A stretch of 59,932 nt of DNA, taken from NCBI RefSeq assembly GCF_023806625.1, contig NZ_JAMTDX010000108.1, forward strand, positions 1-59,932. The letters run 5' to 3'. Positions 49,124 to 58,291 of this stretch are shown here, one piece after another; the stretch's first letter is position 1, and each line of letters begins with the position of its first letter. Made by a program: the position numbers and the translations under genes. The notes under the pieces are model-generated. The model saw nothing but the letters and a program-made list of their open reading frames with translations. It was not told where the DNA came from and did no database searches. Source of the DNA: Accumulibacter sp. GTDB lineage: Bacteria; Pseudomonadota; Gammaproteobacteria; Burkholderiales; Rhodocyclaceae.

Positions 49124-49711
49124 TCCAGTGCCGTCCGTTCCCCGTCGTCCCGCCACCGCCTGCTCGGCGACCGAGCGGTGAGGGAGGGCAGGGACGCGGC
49201 CGGGTTGCGCGAGCGCCAGGGGCTGCTTGCTGGTCACCTCGAGCGCTTCGCGTGCTGCTCCCGATGAAAGTCATGAAAAAGTTCCCGTGGCGCCGTGCGC
49301 CAGCCGGCCGGTCGATCAGCCCGATCGGCGCCGGCGACGACCGCCGCCTCTCGCCGCGGCATCCCGTCGGCCATCTTCGCTGCGCTCGTCCACGGTGACA
49401 CCGGCGGATCGCTCGCCGCATGGGTCCGTCGCGATGACGGAATACGATGTAGAGCCGGGGCTTGGATCGTTTTTCCGAGAAGTCGGGTGAAGCCTGTGCA
49501 TGGCCTCTGACCGACCACGAATCCGATTGTTTATCAGCGTGTTGGGCCTGCAAATCGAGAAACGGGGCGAGCTGTCGGGGGTGCTCGACGTCGGCGATTC
49601 CGGCGATTCTCGAAGGCGCCTCATTCAGGGAACGCTAATCGCTTTATATTCGCGGCTTACGGTCCTTTCCTGACAAGTCGCGCGAATCCTGCAGTGCGCG
49701 CGGCAGCCGGC
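49124..49711. other. 588-bp region without a convincing gene
   Basis: No open frame here shows coding character on either strand. The last 100 bp, around 49630-49680, is locally AT-richer (GCTTTATATTCGCGGC). A KOPS-like octamer GGGCAGGG occurs at 49186-49193. It separates the XRE gene from the convergent secreted-protein gene. Confidence 0.5.
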
Positions 49712-50335
49712 TCAGGGAACGTTGAAATCGCCGCTGTCGGCGGCCAGACCGGCCGCTGCGAAGAAATCCGGCCCGAGTTCGGACACCACGGGTCGGGCAC
49801 AGCGCAGCGAGTTCACCCGCTCGCCGGCCTTCTCGACGGCGACCCCGTCCCTGGAGCCGCTGCCGCGAATCCACGCGCTGTACACCACGTAGCGGTATTC
49901 GGCGGCAGCAAAGCGGAGGTACGCGCCGCCACCGCCAGCAAAGGTCAGCGTTCCGGCAAGCACGCCGGAAGGGCCTTGATCGGTCTGCGCCGGGAGGACG
50001 ATCTCGGGCGCCCCTTCGCGCCCGAAGCGGTACTGCAGGTAGCCTCGCCCTGGCGACAGATCGGGCGACGCGCAGACCGAGACGAGCTTCCGACTGGTCG
50101 CGCAGGAAAAGACGATCACTTCGCCGGCGGTGCATAGCGACCCGACGGCGCTGGCCGGCCCGGCAGCCGACGCGGCGAGCAGCGCGACGACGATCGGGCG
50201 CGGGCAGCCGACACGGCGCCGCGAATCGCGCCGCGCGTCGCCGGACCGGGACGCATCCGGGCTCTCCGCGCAGCACGCTGCGGCCTGGTCGTCGAAGCCC
50301 GACGAACGGGCGTCCGTCAGCCGGGCGACGGGCAT
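49712..50335 (-). CDS. Cysteine-containing exported protein, candidate lysozyme inhibitor/immunity protein
   Basis: A 207-residue protein of a family I recognise only as hypothetical. A polar, Arg-rich N-region of about 45 residues precedes a hydrophobic segment (PIVVALLAASAAGPASA, 46-63), suggesting an exported protein. The mature part has four Cys in LCTAGEVIVFSC, SVCAS and LRCARP, followed by YLQYRFG and EYRYVVYSAWIRG strands. The ATG directly follows the stop of the peptidoglycan-binding/GH19 gene (TGAATG), implying coupled translation. Because the enzyme lacks a signal peptide and this partner has one, an effector-immunity relation is possible. That function is not demonstrated by sequence. 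Confidence 0.6.
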   Translation of the reverse strand: MPVARLTDARSSGFDDQAAACCAESPDASRSGDARRDSRRRVGCPRPIVVALLAASAAGPASAVGSLCTAGEVIVFSCATSRKLVSVCASPDLSPGRGYLQYRFGREGAPEIVLPAQTDQGPSGVLAGTLTFAGGGGAYLRFAAAEYRYVVYSAWIRGSGSRDGVAVEKAGERVNSLRCARPVVSELGPDFFAAAGLAADSGDFNVP

Positions 50336-51151
50336 TCAGAACAGCTTCTGACCGATCCGGAAGGCCTCGGAAAACTGCTCGAGTCCGTGGCTACCGCCAT
50401 TGACGAGCCGGCGGGCCTGCGCCAGATCGTCGTCGTCGAGCGCCTGGCGTATCCGGCTATCCTTGCTCTTCAGGAAACTGGCCAGCAGCCGCGCAGCGAT
50501 GTCCGGATCGTTGGCCAGTTCGGGACGATCGACGAGCTGGCTGCCGAGGCCGATCGCTTGGCCGTGTGTCAGGTAGTTGGCGCGGCCGGTCAACTGGATG
50601 AAGCCACGGCCCTTGAAGCTGTCGCCGTCGGGCCGTCCGCGATTGCCGAGGTCCTTGCGCGAGTCGTAGAGATCGAAGGGATGTCCGCCGGGCGAGGTGT
50701 TGAACTTCGACCGACCCTCGCTGATCGGCTCGAATCCGGCAGTTTCGGCGCGAATCGTCGCCAGGGCCATCAGGACCATGTCCTTGTCGCCGATGCCGGC
50801 CTGATCGAGCGCCTCGAGCACGTGCGGTAGGTGGTCGCGAATGTTGCCCATCGGCGTCGCCGGGAACATCCGGGCCACCTTGACCGCGGTGACCTCGGCG
50901 AGACAGAAACCGCTGCCCGGCGCTGGCGGCGCGGCTCCTCCGCCAGAGACCAGGCCGAGCGCGCGCAGCGTCAGCGGGCCGGCGAGACCGTCGGGTCTAA
51001 GGCCCTCGCTCCTCTGGAAGGCGATCAGCGCTGCCTCGGTGCCGGGTCCGAAGTCGCCATCGACGAGCCCCGGTGAAAACCCGCGCTTTCTCAGCGCCTC
51101 CTGCAGGGACCGGACTTCAGGACCTGACGAACCTTCGCGCAGTGAACCCAT
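50336..51151 (-). CDS. Peptidoglycan-binding GH19-like hydrolase
   Basis: A 271-residue protein without a signal peptide. An N-terminal peptidoglycan-binding domain (about 8-66: GPEVRSLQEALRKRGF, DGDFGPGTEAALIAFQ) is followed by a Gly/Ala/Pro linker and a GH19-like catalytic domain. Key features are IRAETAGF with Glu136 as candidate acid, and GRGFIQLTGRANY at 181-193. Members act as endolysins, chitinases or cell-wall effectors. The ATG at 51151 has GGAG 8 nt upstream. The next gene starts immediately after its stop. It is closely related in design to the GH19 domain of the giant protein. Confidence 0.85.
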   Translation of the reverse strand: MGSLREGSSGPEVRSLQEALRKRGFSPGLVDGDFGPGTEAALIAFQRSEGLRPDGLAGPLTLRALGLVSGGGAAPPAPGSGFCLAEVTAVKVARMFPATPMGNIRDHLPHVLEALDQAGIGDKDMVLMALATIRAETAGFEPISEGRSKFNTSPGGHPFDLYDSRKDLGNRGRPDGDSFKGRGFIQLTGRANYLTHGQAIGLGSQLVDRPELANDPDIAARLLASFLKSKDSRIRQALDDDDLAQARRLVNGGSHGLEQFSEAFRIGQKLF

Positions 51152-51329
51152 GGCCTTCTCCTCGACGAAACGCAGCAGGGGGAGCTGCCACCCGGCGGTC
51201 GCCTGGGTCCCGCTGGGTCCCGCTGGGTGCCGACAGCGCAACGAGTATAGTGTCTTGCGTGAACGCCGGTCAATCGCCGGACCGGGCGCACGGCAGCGCC
51301 CGTCGCCCGGGCTGCTACAATGCATTCCC

Positions 51330-52415
51330 ATGAGAGTCCATGGGGTGGCGCGGCGGTCGATCCGTCCGCTCGACGAGGACCACGCCGTCGAGATCATCGA
51401 TCAGACGGCGCTGCCGCATGCCTTCCGTCTGCTCCGGCTGAGCAGCGTTGGCGAGGTCGCGGAGGCGATCCGCACCATGCAGGTCCGCGGGGCACCGCTG
51501 ATCGGCGTCGCCGCAGCGTACGGCGTGGCGCTCGCGCTGCGCGCGAACCCCGACGATGCGATGCTCGCCGCGGCTCTCGCGACACTGGCCGCGACCCGCC
51601 CGACAGCGGTCAACCTGCGGTGGGCCCTGGCCCGCCAGCGCGCGCTGGTCGCCGGACTGCCCGAGGACCAGCGGGCCGACGCGGCGTGGCGCGAGGCGGC
51701 GGCGATCGCCGACGAGGACGTCGAGCAGTGCCGGCGAATCGGCGAAGCGGGTCTCGATCGGCTGCTCGCCGGCCGTCGAGGAGGAGGGCGGCTGGAAATC
51801 CTGACGCATTGCAACGCCGGCTGGCTGGCGACCGTCGATCACGGCACCGCGCTGGCGCCGGTCTATGCCGCTTTCGATGCCGGAATCGCGGTCCATGTCT
51901 GGGTCTCGGAGACCCGGCCGCGCAACCAGGGCCTCCTCACCGCCTGGGAGCTCGGCGCGCACGGCGTGCCGCATACGCTGATCGCCGACAACGCCGCCGG
52001 CTGGCTGCTCGCCCGCGGAACGATCGACGCGGTGATCGTTGGCGCCGATCGTGTCGCGGCCAACGGCGACGTCGCCAACAAGGTCGGCACCTGGCTCAAG
52101 GCGCTGGCGGCGCGCGCCGCTGGCGTGCCGTTCCTGGTCGCTGCCCCACGATCGACGATCGACTTCGCCTGCCCGGACGGGAGGGGGATTCCGATCGAGG
52201 AGCGTTCGGCCGACGAACTGCTCGTCGTCCGCGGCTTCGCCGCCGGCGGCCAGTGCGGCGAGGTCCGGCTGACCGGCGGCGAGGTCGCGGTGGCCAACCC
52301 GGCTTTCGACGTCACACCGGGCGGCCTGATCAGTGCCCTGATCACCGAGCGAGGCTGTTGTCCGGCGACCCGACCGGGCCTGTTGGAGCTTTATCCGGAG
52401 GAAACAAGTGGTTGA
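51330..52415 (+). CDS. mtnA: S-methyl-5-thioribose-1-phosphate isomerase
   Basis: Converts 5-methylthioribose 1-phosphate to the ribulose form in salvage of methylthioadenosine; it also accepts 5-deoxyribose 1-phosphate in known systems. The 361 residues include Cys161 (ILTHCNAG) and Asp240 (VGADRVAANGDVANKVGT), which correspond to the catalytic pair known from Bacillus subtilis MtnA. The ATG at 51330 begins the family domain. The stop overlaps the start of the aldolase gene by 8 nt, so the two are coupled. Confidence 0.95.
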   Translation: MRVHGVARRSIRPLDEDHAVEIIDQTALPHAFRLLRLSSVGEVAEAIRTMQVRGAPLIGVAAAYGVALALRANPDDAMLAAALATLAATRPTAVNLRWALARQRALVAGLPEDQRADAAWREAAAIADEDVEQCRRIGEAGLDRLLAGRRGGGRLEILTHCNAGWLATVDHGTALAPVYAAFDAGIAVHVWVSETRPRNQGLLTAWELGAHGVPHTLIADNAAGWLLARGTIDAVIVGADRVAANGDVANKVGTWLKALAARAAGVPFLVAAPRSTIDFACPDGRGIPIEERSADELLVVRGFAAGGQCGEVRLTGGEVAVANPAFDVTPGGLISALITERGCCPATRPGLLELYPEETSG

Positions 52416-53049
52416 ACTGACTGTCAAGCTCATCGAGATCGCGCGCGCGACGGCGGCTGCCGGCCTCAGCCGGGGAACCGCCGGCAACCTCAGCGTGCGC
52501 GCTCCCGAGGGATCCGGAAGCGACTTTCTGATTACCCCGAGCGGAATGGCCTGCGACACGCTGACGCCGGAAGACATCTGCACGGTGCATTTCGACGGCA
52601 GCTGCGAGGGGGTGCGCAAGCCGTCTTCGGAATGGCGCGTTCACCGTGACCTCTACGCGACGCGCCCTGACGCCGGGGCGATCGTGCACGCGCATCCGCC
52701 GTTCGCGACGAGCCTCTCCTGCCTGCGCCGCGACATTCCGCCGTTCCACTACATGGTCGCGCGCTTCGGCGGGCACAACATCCGCTGCAGCGACTACGCG
52801 ACCTTCGGCACCCAGGCGCTTTCCTACGCGGTGCTGCGCGCGATCGAGAAGCGCCGTGGCTGCCTGATGGCCAACCACGGGATGATCGTCGCCGGCCAGG
52901 ATCTGCGTCACGCTTTCGACCTGGCGATCGAGCTCGAGGCGCTCTGCGAGCAGTACTGGCGTGCGTGCCAGCTCGGTCCGCCAGTGCTCCTCGAACCTGA
53001 AGAAATGGCCGCGGTGAGCGACCGCTTCGCCGGCTATGGGCAGCCGTAG
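52408..53049 (+). CDS. Class II aldolase/adducin-family sugar-phosphate aldolase
   Basis: A 213-residue zinc aldolase related to L-fuculose-phosphate aldolase. The catalytic Glu75 and zinc ligands His94, His96 (IVHAHPPFA) and His157 (MANHGMIV) are present. The GTG start has CCGGAGG upstream and overlaps the end of mtnA. This fusion-like arrangement matches the MtnA-Ald2 pair of the DHAP shunt, which splits methylthioribulose or deoxyribulose 1-phosphate into dihydroxyacetone phosphate and an aldehyde. MtnB (dehydratase) is the other family member to consider. The usual first enzyme (nucleosidase/kinase or phosphorylase) is not in the window. Confidence 0.85.
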   Translation: MVELTVKLIEIARATAAAGLSRGTAGNLSVRAPEGSGSDFLITPSGMACDTLTPEDICTVHFDGSCEGVRKPSSEWRVHRDLYATRPDAGAIVHAHPPFATSLSCLRRDIPPFHYMVARFGGHNIRCSDYATFGTQALSYAVLRAIEKRRGCLMANHGMIVAGQDLRHAFDLAIELEALCEQYWRACQLGPPVLLEPEEMAAVSDRFAGYGQP

Positions 53050-53093
53050 GCCCGGCCAGGACTGACCCGGACCGGCAACGGGCGGACCGGACG

Positions 53094-54719
53094 ATGTTGC
53101 GGGTCAGCGAGATCCGTCTGCCGATCGAGCATCGAGCCGACGAACTCGCGGCAGCGGTCGCCGCGCGGCTGCAGGTTGCGTGCTCGGAAATCTCTGGATT
53201 ACGGGTCTTTCGGCGCAGCCACGACGCGCGCAAACGCGGTAGCCCCTGTTTCGTTTATGGCGTCGACGTCGAACTGCCCGACGAGGCCGCCGTGCTCGCC
53301 AGGCTCGTCGGTGACCGCCACGTCCAGCGCAGTCCGGACCTCTGCTACCACCCCGTCGGCCGGGCACCGGCTGGCCCGAGCGCACGGCCGGTGGTCGTCG
53401 GCTTCGGCCCGGCCGGAATCTTCGCCGCGCTGATCCTCGCCCAGGGTGGCTTCCGGCCGATCGTCCTCGAGCGCGGCAAGGCGGTGCGCGAGCGCACGCA
53501 GGACACCTGGAAGCTCTGGCGCGGCAAAGTACTCGACCCGGAATCGAACGTCCAGTTCGGCGAAGGCGGCGCCGGCACCTTCTCGGACGGCAAGCTGTAC
53601 AGTCAGATCAGCGATCCGGGGCACTACGGGCACAAGGTGCTCGAGGAGTTCGTCCGCGCCGGCGCCCCGCCCGAGATTCTCTGGCTCGCGAAACCGCACA
53701 TCGGCACTTTCCGCCTCGTCGGAATCGTCGAGCGCCTGCGCCACGAGATCGAGCGGCTCGGCGGCGAGGTTCGCTTCCGGCAGCGCGTGACCGGGCTGCT
53801 GAGCGAAGGCGGCCAGGTGCGCGGCGTCCGGCTCGCCTCGGGAGACGAAGTGCGCGCCGATCAGGTGATCCTCGCCCTCGGCCACAGCGCGCGCGACACC
53901 TTCGAGAGCTTGCTGCAGGCCGGCGTGGCGATCGAGGCGAAAGCTTTCTCGATCGGCTTCCGGATCGAGCACCCACAGTCGCTGATCGACCGCGCCCGCT
54001 TCGGCGCCTGGGCCGGGCACCCGCTGCTCGGCGCCGCCGACTACAAGCTCGTCCATCACTGCCGCAACGGGCGCTCGGTGTACTCGTTCTGCATGTGCCC
54101 GGGCGGCACGGTCGTCGCGGCGACTTCCGAAGCCGAGCGCGTGGTGACCAACGGGATGAGCCAGTACTCGCGCAACGAGCGCAACGCGAACGCCGGAATC
54201 GTCGTCGGGGTCACGCCACTCGACTATCCGGGCGGACCACTGGCGGGAATCGAGTTGCAGAGGCGGCTCGAGGCGCGAGCCTTCGAACTCGGCGGCGGGA
54301 GCTACGAAGCGCCGGCGCAACTCGTCGGCGATTTCCTCGCCGGACGGCCATCGACCCGGCTCGGCTCGGTGATCCCGTCTTATCAGCCCGGTGTGCGCCT
54401 GACCGACCTGTCAGCGGCGCTGCCCGATTACGCGATCGCCGCGATTCGCGAGGCGCTGCCCGCCTTCGACCGCCAGATCCGCGGCTTCGCGCTGCCCGAC
54501 GCAGTCCTCACCGGAGTCGAGACGCGCACCTCGTCGCCCTTGCGCATCACCCGCGGCGACGATTTCCAGAGCGTCAATGTCCGCGGGCTGTATCCGGCCG
54601 GGGAGGGCGCCGGATACGCCGGTGGGATTCTCTCGGCGGGTGTCGACGGCATCCGCGTCGCCGAGGCGGTGATCCGCGAGATCCTCGGCGGCCTGCGGCC
54701 GCCTGCCCCATCGTCCTGA
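53094..54719 (+). CDS. FAD-dependent dehydrogenase, COG2509 family
   Basis: A 541-residue cytoplasmic flavoprotein. After a small N-terminal domain (about 1-90) comes the FAD-binding motif VVGFGPAGIFAALILAQGG near residues 101-119 and the family motif VQFGEGGAGTFSDGKLYS. Later stretches CMCPGGTVVAATSE and GLYPAGEGAGYAGGILSAGVDG are typical of COG2509. Substrate and pathway are unknown. It starts 44 nt after the aldolase gene, so it could share that transcript. Confidence 0.88.
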   Translation: MLRVSEIRLPIEHRADELAAAVAARLQVACSEISGLRVFRRSHDARKRGSPCFVYGVDVELPDEAAVLARLVGDRHVQRSPDLCYHPVGRAPAGPSARPVVVGFGPAGIFAALILAQGGFRPIVLERGKAVRERTQDTWKLWRGKVLDPESNVQFGEGGAGTFSDGKLYSQISDPGHYGHKVLEEFVRAGAPPEILWLAKPHIGTFRLVGIVERLRHEIERLGGEVRFRQRVTGLLSEGGQVRGVRLASGDEVRADQVILALGHSARDTFESLLQAGVAIEAKAFSIGFRIEHPQSLIDRARFGAWAGHPLLGAADYKLVHHCRNGRSVYSFCMCPGGTVVAATSEAERVVTNGMSQYSRNERNANAGIVVGVTPLDYPGGPLAGIELQRRLEARAFELGGGSYEAPAQLVGDFLAGRPSTRLGSVIPSYQPGVRLTDLSAALPDYAIAAIREALPAFDRQIRGFALPDAVLTGVETRTSSPLRITRGDDFQSVNVRGLYPAGEGAGYAGGILSAGVDGIRVAEAVIREILGGLRPPAPSS

Positions 54720-54758
54720 AGACCCGGGAGCAGGGGTGGACAGTCGGGCCGGCGCCGC

Positions 54759-57047
54759 TCAGGGGGTGCCGAGGAACAGGTAGAAATTCGAATAGCCGCC
54801 GTTCGACCCGGACGTCGAGTGGCCATAGCCGAGATAGACCGGACCGAGCGGGGTTTCGCCACCGAGGTAGATCGCCGCCGAGTTGATCAACCCGTGGAGT
54901 TCGGTTTCCGTATACGGCCGGCCGATCTTCGCCGCTTCGATGGCTACGCCGATGCGCATGTCGCCGCGCAGTCCGAGCGGCAGCCGGCCGATGATCCGCT
55001 CGGCGCGCACGCCGCCGTAGCGCATGTCGTCGCCGCGCAGCTGTCCCGGAGCGAAAGCGGTCATGTTGAGGATGCCGCCGAGGCTGCCGGCGTCGTAGAG
55101 CGGCAGATGACCGATCGGCGAGCCCTGGTACGACACCCGCGCGCCAATGACCCAGTCAGCGAGACTGAAGTACGCCGATCCGTCGGCGTCGAGGCGGCTG
55201 AAGTCGTTGGCCGGCGAGTCGAAGTAGCGCAGCGTCGTGGCCCAGCCGCTGGTCGGGAAGTAGAGCCGGTCGGTCTGGTCGAAATCGGCGCCCGCGAACC
55301 AGCCGCCGTAGCGCTTCGAGACGCTCGGCCAGAAAGGCGACCCAGTGTCGAGAATCGGGTTCCACCACTTCTCTTGCCAGCCAGCCCGCAGCTGCCCGAG
55401 CGGATCGACGTTGATCCCCCCGCCGACCTTGACGTCGCCGTCGAGGACGCGATACTCGGCGAGCTTCTGGTTGTTCTGGTAGATCGCGCTGAGCTTGCTC
55501 ATGTAGCTCATTTTCGTCTCGAAGAAGTACTGCTGCCTCTCGTCGACCGGCTGGTAGTAGTCGAAGGCGACACCGGTCTGCGACCCGATCTCGCCCTGAA
55601 AGATCATTTCGCCGCCGAGCCGGTTGAGCCAGGTCCGGTGATACGCGCCGCGCAGGCTGTAGGTCGAATCGGACTTGAAGTTGCTCTCCAGATTCAGCCC
55701 GAAGCGCAGGTAATCGGCTCCCCAGCTCTTCTCGAGCGGCGTGACGCGCAGGATGTCCCGCTCGCGCAACGTCGTGTCGAGCGAGTAGTCGACGTTTTCG
55801 TAGTACCCGTCGCCGAAGGCCTTGAGCAGATCCGAGCGCAGCGCCTCGGGATCGACGCGCTCGCCGGGCTGGGTCCGAATGTGCTTTTCGACCATCGCCG
55901 GGTTGACGACATTCAGACCGCTGATCTCGATCGCGTCGATCTTCGGCGGCTCCCGCCGGGCGACCTGGATTTTCGCGGTCCACTCCGCATACTCGGCTTC
56001 GCCGACCGCCAGCGCACGCAGCCGTTCGGCGACCGCTTCGGTCGCGGCTGCACCGCGATCGGCGGTTTCCGACGTGCGCTTGAAATCGCCGGCGGTGATC
56101 CCCTCGAGATCGGGCTTGATGTAGATGTCGCGCGGCGTCAGGGTCGCCAGCGAGCGGGTGACGTTCTGCTCGGTCAGGATGTTGACCATCTGCGCCGAAA
56201 CGCTGAGCAGGCTGCCGATCTCGTTGGCCTTGAGCAGCGGCGAGCCGACGTTCACCACGATCACCACGTCCGCACGGCAACGCGCGCGGGCCTCGTTGAT
56301 CGGCACGTTGTCGACGAGGCCGCCATCGACGAGCTTCTGGCCATCGATCTCGACCGGCGACATCAGTCCGGGGACCGACATGCTCGCGCGCATTGCCCGT
56401 GACAGGCCACCCTCGCGAAAGACGACGCGGTGACCATTGACGATGTCAGTGGCAATGATCGACAGCGGCAGCGGCAGTTCCTCGATCCGCCGCTCGCCAA
56501 GGTAGTCGCCAACCAGGTGGTTGAAGAAAAGCTTGATCTTCTGTCCGGTGACCACGCCGGTCTGATACTTGACGCCATCCGGCCCGATACCGGCTTCAGA
56601 AGCGGGCAGGAAGCGCTTGTCCAGCGCCCTCTTGCGAAAACTCTGGTCGGAAAACGACGGGGAGTCCTGGAACAGATCGTCCCAGTCGGCTCTTGCCAGT
56701 TCGTGGCGCATCGTCGCCGGCGAGAGACCTGCCGCGTAGACGCCGGCGACGAGCCCACCCATGCTCGTCCCGGCGACACAGTCGACCGGCACGCGCAGCT
56801 TCTCGAGTACCTCGAGGACACCGATGTGCGCCGCGCCGCGCGCGCCGCCGCCGCCAAGGACGAGGCCGACCCGCGGTCGCCCGGCCAGCGGCTGGTCCGG
56901 GGCACCTGCCGCCTGGCTGGGCAACGCCGGCGCGTTGCCCGAACCCCCTACAGGCTTTGCCGCGTTTGCCGCGCCGGCCGGGCCGGCAAGAATTCCGCTG
57001 GTCGCGAGCACGCAGATCAATCTGCACAGCCAGTGACGGGTGTCCAT
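54759..57047 (-). CDS. PlpD-like patatin phospholipase with POTRA and Omp85-type barrel (type Vd autotransporter)
   Basis: A 762-residue outer-membrane lipase. A Sec signal covers about 1-27. The patatin domain (about 58-330) has the oxyanion loop GGGGARG (65-71), the nucleophile elbow GTSMG with Ser95, and DGG with Asp241, which complete the Ser-Asp dyad. A single POTRA-like region (about 360-430, IDAIEISGLNVVNPAMV) leads to a barrel of the surface-antigen type (430-762) ending FYLFLGTP. The family exports a phospholipase domain through its own barrel. The key residues are intact. It is convergent with the COG2509 gene. Confidence 0.9.
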   Translation of the reverse strand: MDTRHWLCRLICVLATSGILAGPAGAANAAKPVGGSGNAPALPSQAAGAPDQPLAGRPRVGLVLGGGGARGAAHIGVLEVLEKLRVPVDCVAGTSMGGLVAGVYAAGLSPATMRHELARADWDDLFQDSPSFSDQSFRKRALDKRFLPASEAGIGPDGVKYQTGVVTGQKIKLFFNHLVGDYLGERRIEELPLPLSIIATDIVNGHRVVFREGGLSRAMRASMSVPGLMSPVEIDGQKLVDGGLVDNVPINEARARCRADVVIVVNVGSPLLKANEIGSLLSVSAQMVNILTEQNVTRSLATLTPRDIYIKPDLEGITAGDFKRTSETADRGAAATEAVAERLRALAVGEAEYAEWTAKIQVARREPPKIDAIEISGLNVVNPAMVEKHIRTQPGERVDPEALRSDLLKAFGDGYYENVDYSLDTTLRERDILRVTPLEKSWGADYLRFGLNLESNFKSDSTYSLRGAYHRTWLNRLGGEMIFQGEIGSQTGVAFDYYQPVDERQQYFFETKMSYMSKLSAIYQNNQKLAEYRVLDGDVKVGGGINVDPLGQLRAGWQEKWWNPILDTGSPFWPSVSKRYGGWFAGADFDQTDRLYFPTSGWATTLRYFDSPANDFSRLDADGSAYFSLADWVIGARVSYQGSPIGHLPLYDAGSLGGILNMTAFAPGQLRGDDMRYGGVRAERIIGRLPLGLRGDMRIGVAIEAAKIGRPYTETELHGLINSAAIYLGGETPLGPVYLGYGHSTSGSNGGYSNFYLFLGTP

Positions 57048-57142
57048 CCTTCAATTCTCCTCGTTCAGGCGAAGCGTACGCCCCAAGGCCAGCGTCGAGC
57101 CGACACTGCGCGTCGAGCAGGGGCCCGGCCGCAGGGCAATGA

Positions 57143-57409
57143 TCAGGTGGGCGGCTGAGCAGCGCTGGGCGAGGGGACCGAGCAGAGTATCGTCAGCGCC
57201 GCCTGGACATGTTCAGCCGCGTCGCGTCCGAGCCCGGTCAGATAACCGCCATCCGGCTGGGTCAGCAATCCCTTGGCATGCAGCCGGCGGGTCGCAGCGA
57301 TCACCGCCGGGTCAGCCGTCTTGTGGATCTTGATTCCCTGCTGGGTGCTGCCGAGATCGAAGCGGGCCAGCGTGTTGAGTTCGTCGACCAGATTGGGTGT
57401 GAAGAACAT
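57143..57409 (-). CDS. TIGR02647 family protein
   Basis: An 88-residue small protein matching the TIGR02647 family (MFFTPNLVDELNTLARFD, then PDGGYLTGLGRDAAEH), which looks like a small winged-helix fold of unknown role. The ATG at 57409 has GAGG upstream. The C-terminal extension (CSVPSPSAAQPPT) is longer than usual. It stands alone. Confidence 0.85.
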   Translation of the reverse strand: MFFTPNLVDELNTLARFDLGSTQQGIKIHKTADPAVIAATRRLHAKGLLTQPDGGYLTGLGRDAAEHVQAALTILCSVPSPSAAQPPT

Positions 57410-57674
57410 GACGGGTCCTCGGGAAGGTCGTTGGCGGTCGCGCGGCGGGGTCGCGCCGGAGAGGCCGCATTCTAGCGCGCCTACTGCGCGCGATCGCGAC
57501 TGCCCCCGGCACTCGAGCAAGCACCGGCGCGGCTGCGCCGCAGCCCGATCGGCCTGGGTCCGGGAGAGGAGGGCGGATCAGGCCCTCAAGACCACTTTCC
57601 GGTATGCTTGCTGCTCGGCGACCAGAGCGCTTCAGTCTCTTCTTCGCCAATCAGACCGACGAGAGCCGCCTGAC

Positions 57675-58001
57675 GTGAGCAACCTCTACGGCCACCGCGA
57701 GCCGACCCGCGCGGAGATCGATGCCCTCCACGAGCCTCTGGTGCTCGAATTCGGCGCTTCGTGGTGCGGTCACTGCCAGGCTGCCCAGCCGCTGATCGCG
57801 CACGCGCTGCAAACCCACCCGGGGGTTCGCCACCTGCGCATCGAGGACGGTCGTGGCCGGCGGCTCGGACGCAGTTTCGCGGTCAAGCTCTGGCCGACAC
57901 TGATCTTCTGCCTCGCCGGACGCGAGGTGCAGCGTCTCGTCCGACCCAGGGATCCGGCAGCGATCGAACACGCGCTGGCGCAGATCGATCGACCGCGCTG
58001 A
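57675..58001 (+). CDS. Thioredoxin-like protein
   Basis: A 108-residue thioredoxin fold with the redox site WCGHC (Cys31, Cys34) and the cis-Pro loop LWPTLIF. No signal peptide is present, so it acts in the cytoplasm. The GTG at 57675 starts the domain; the ribosome site is weak. Its partner is unknown. Confidence 0.85.
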   Translation: MSNLYGHREPTRAEIDALHEPLVLEFGASWCGHCQAAQPLIAHALQTHPGVRHLRIEDGRGRRLGRSFAVKLWPTLIFCLAGREVQRLVRPRDPAAIEHALAQIDRPR

Positions 58002-58291
58002 CTCGCCAGCGTGCGCAGCGATCGCCGAACACTGCCCGCCCCGAGGCGCCTGCCGATGCACCCGAGACGCGCATGACCGGCAGGCGGGTGCGCCGGTCTG
58101 GTGCGCCCAGCGCACCGCGGTCACCGAGGCCTGGCCGCGCCATATCTTCGAATCAAGGACTTGGGACTCCTGGCCCAGTTCCTGCTTCTTCCCCGAGAGG
58201 GTGCGATGTCCGTCAATTCCGGCGGCCAATATGCGACCTGAGCCCGGTCCCACCGTCGGGATCGCGCCCGCGACTCGCCAGGAGAACGCAG

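Noticed and set aside
49644-50276. A 210-codon minus-strand frame overlapping the secreted-protein gene
   Set aside because: It is an Arg-rich shadow; the other frame has the export signal, the Cys pattern and the TGAATG junction.
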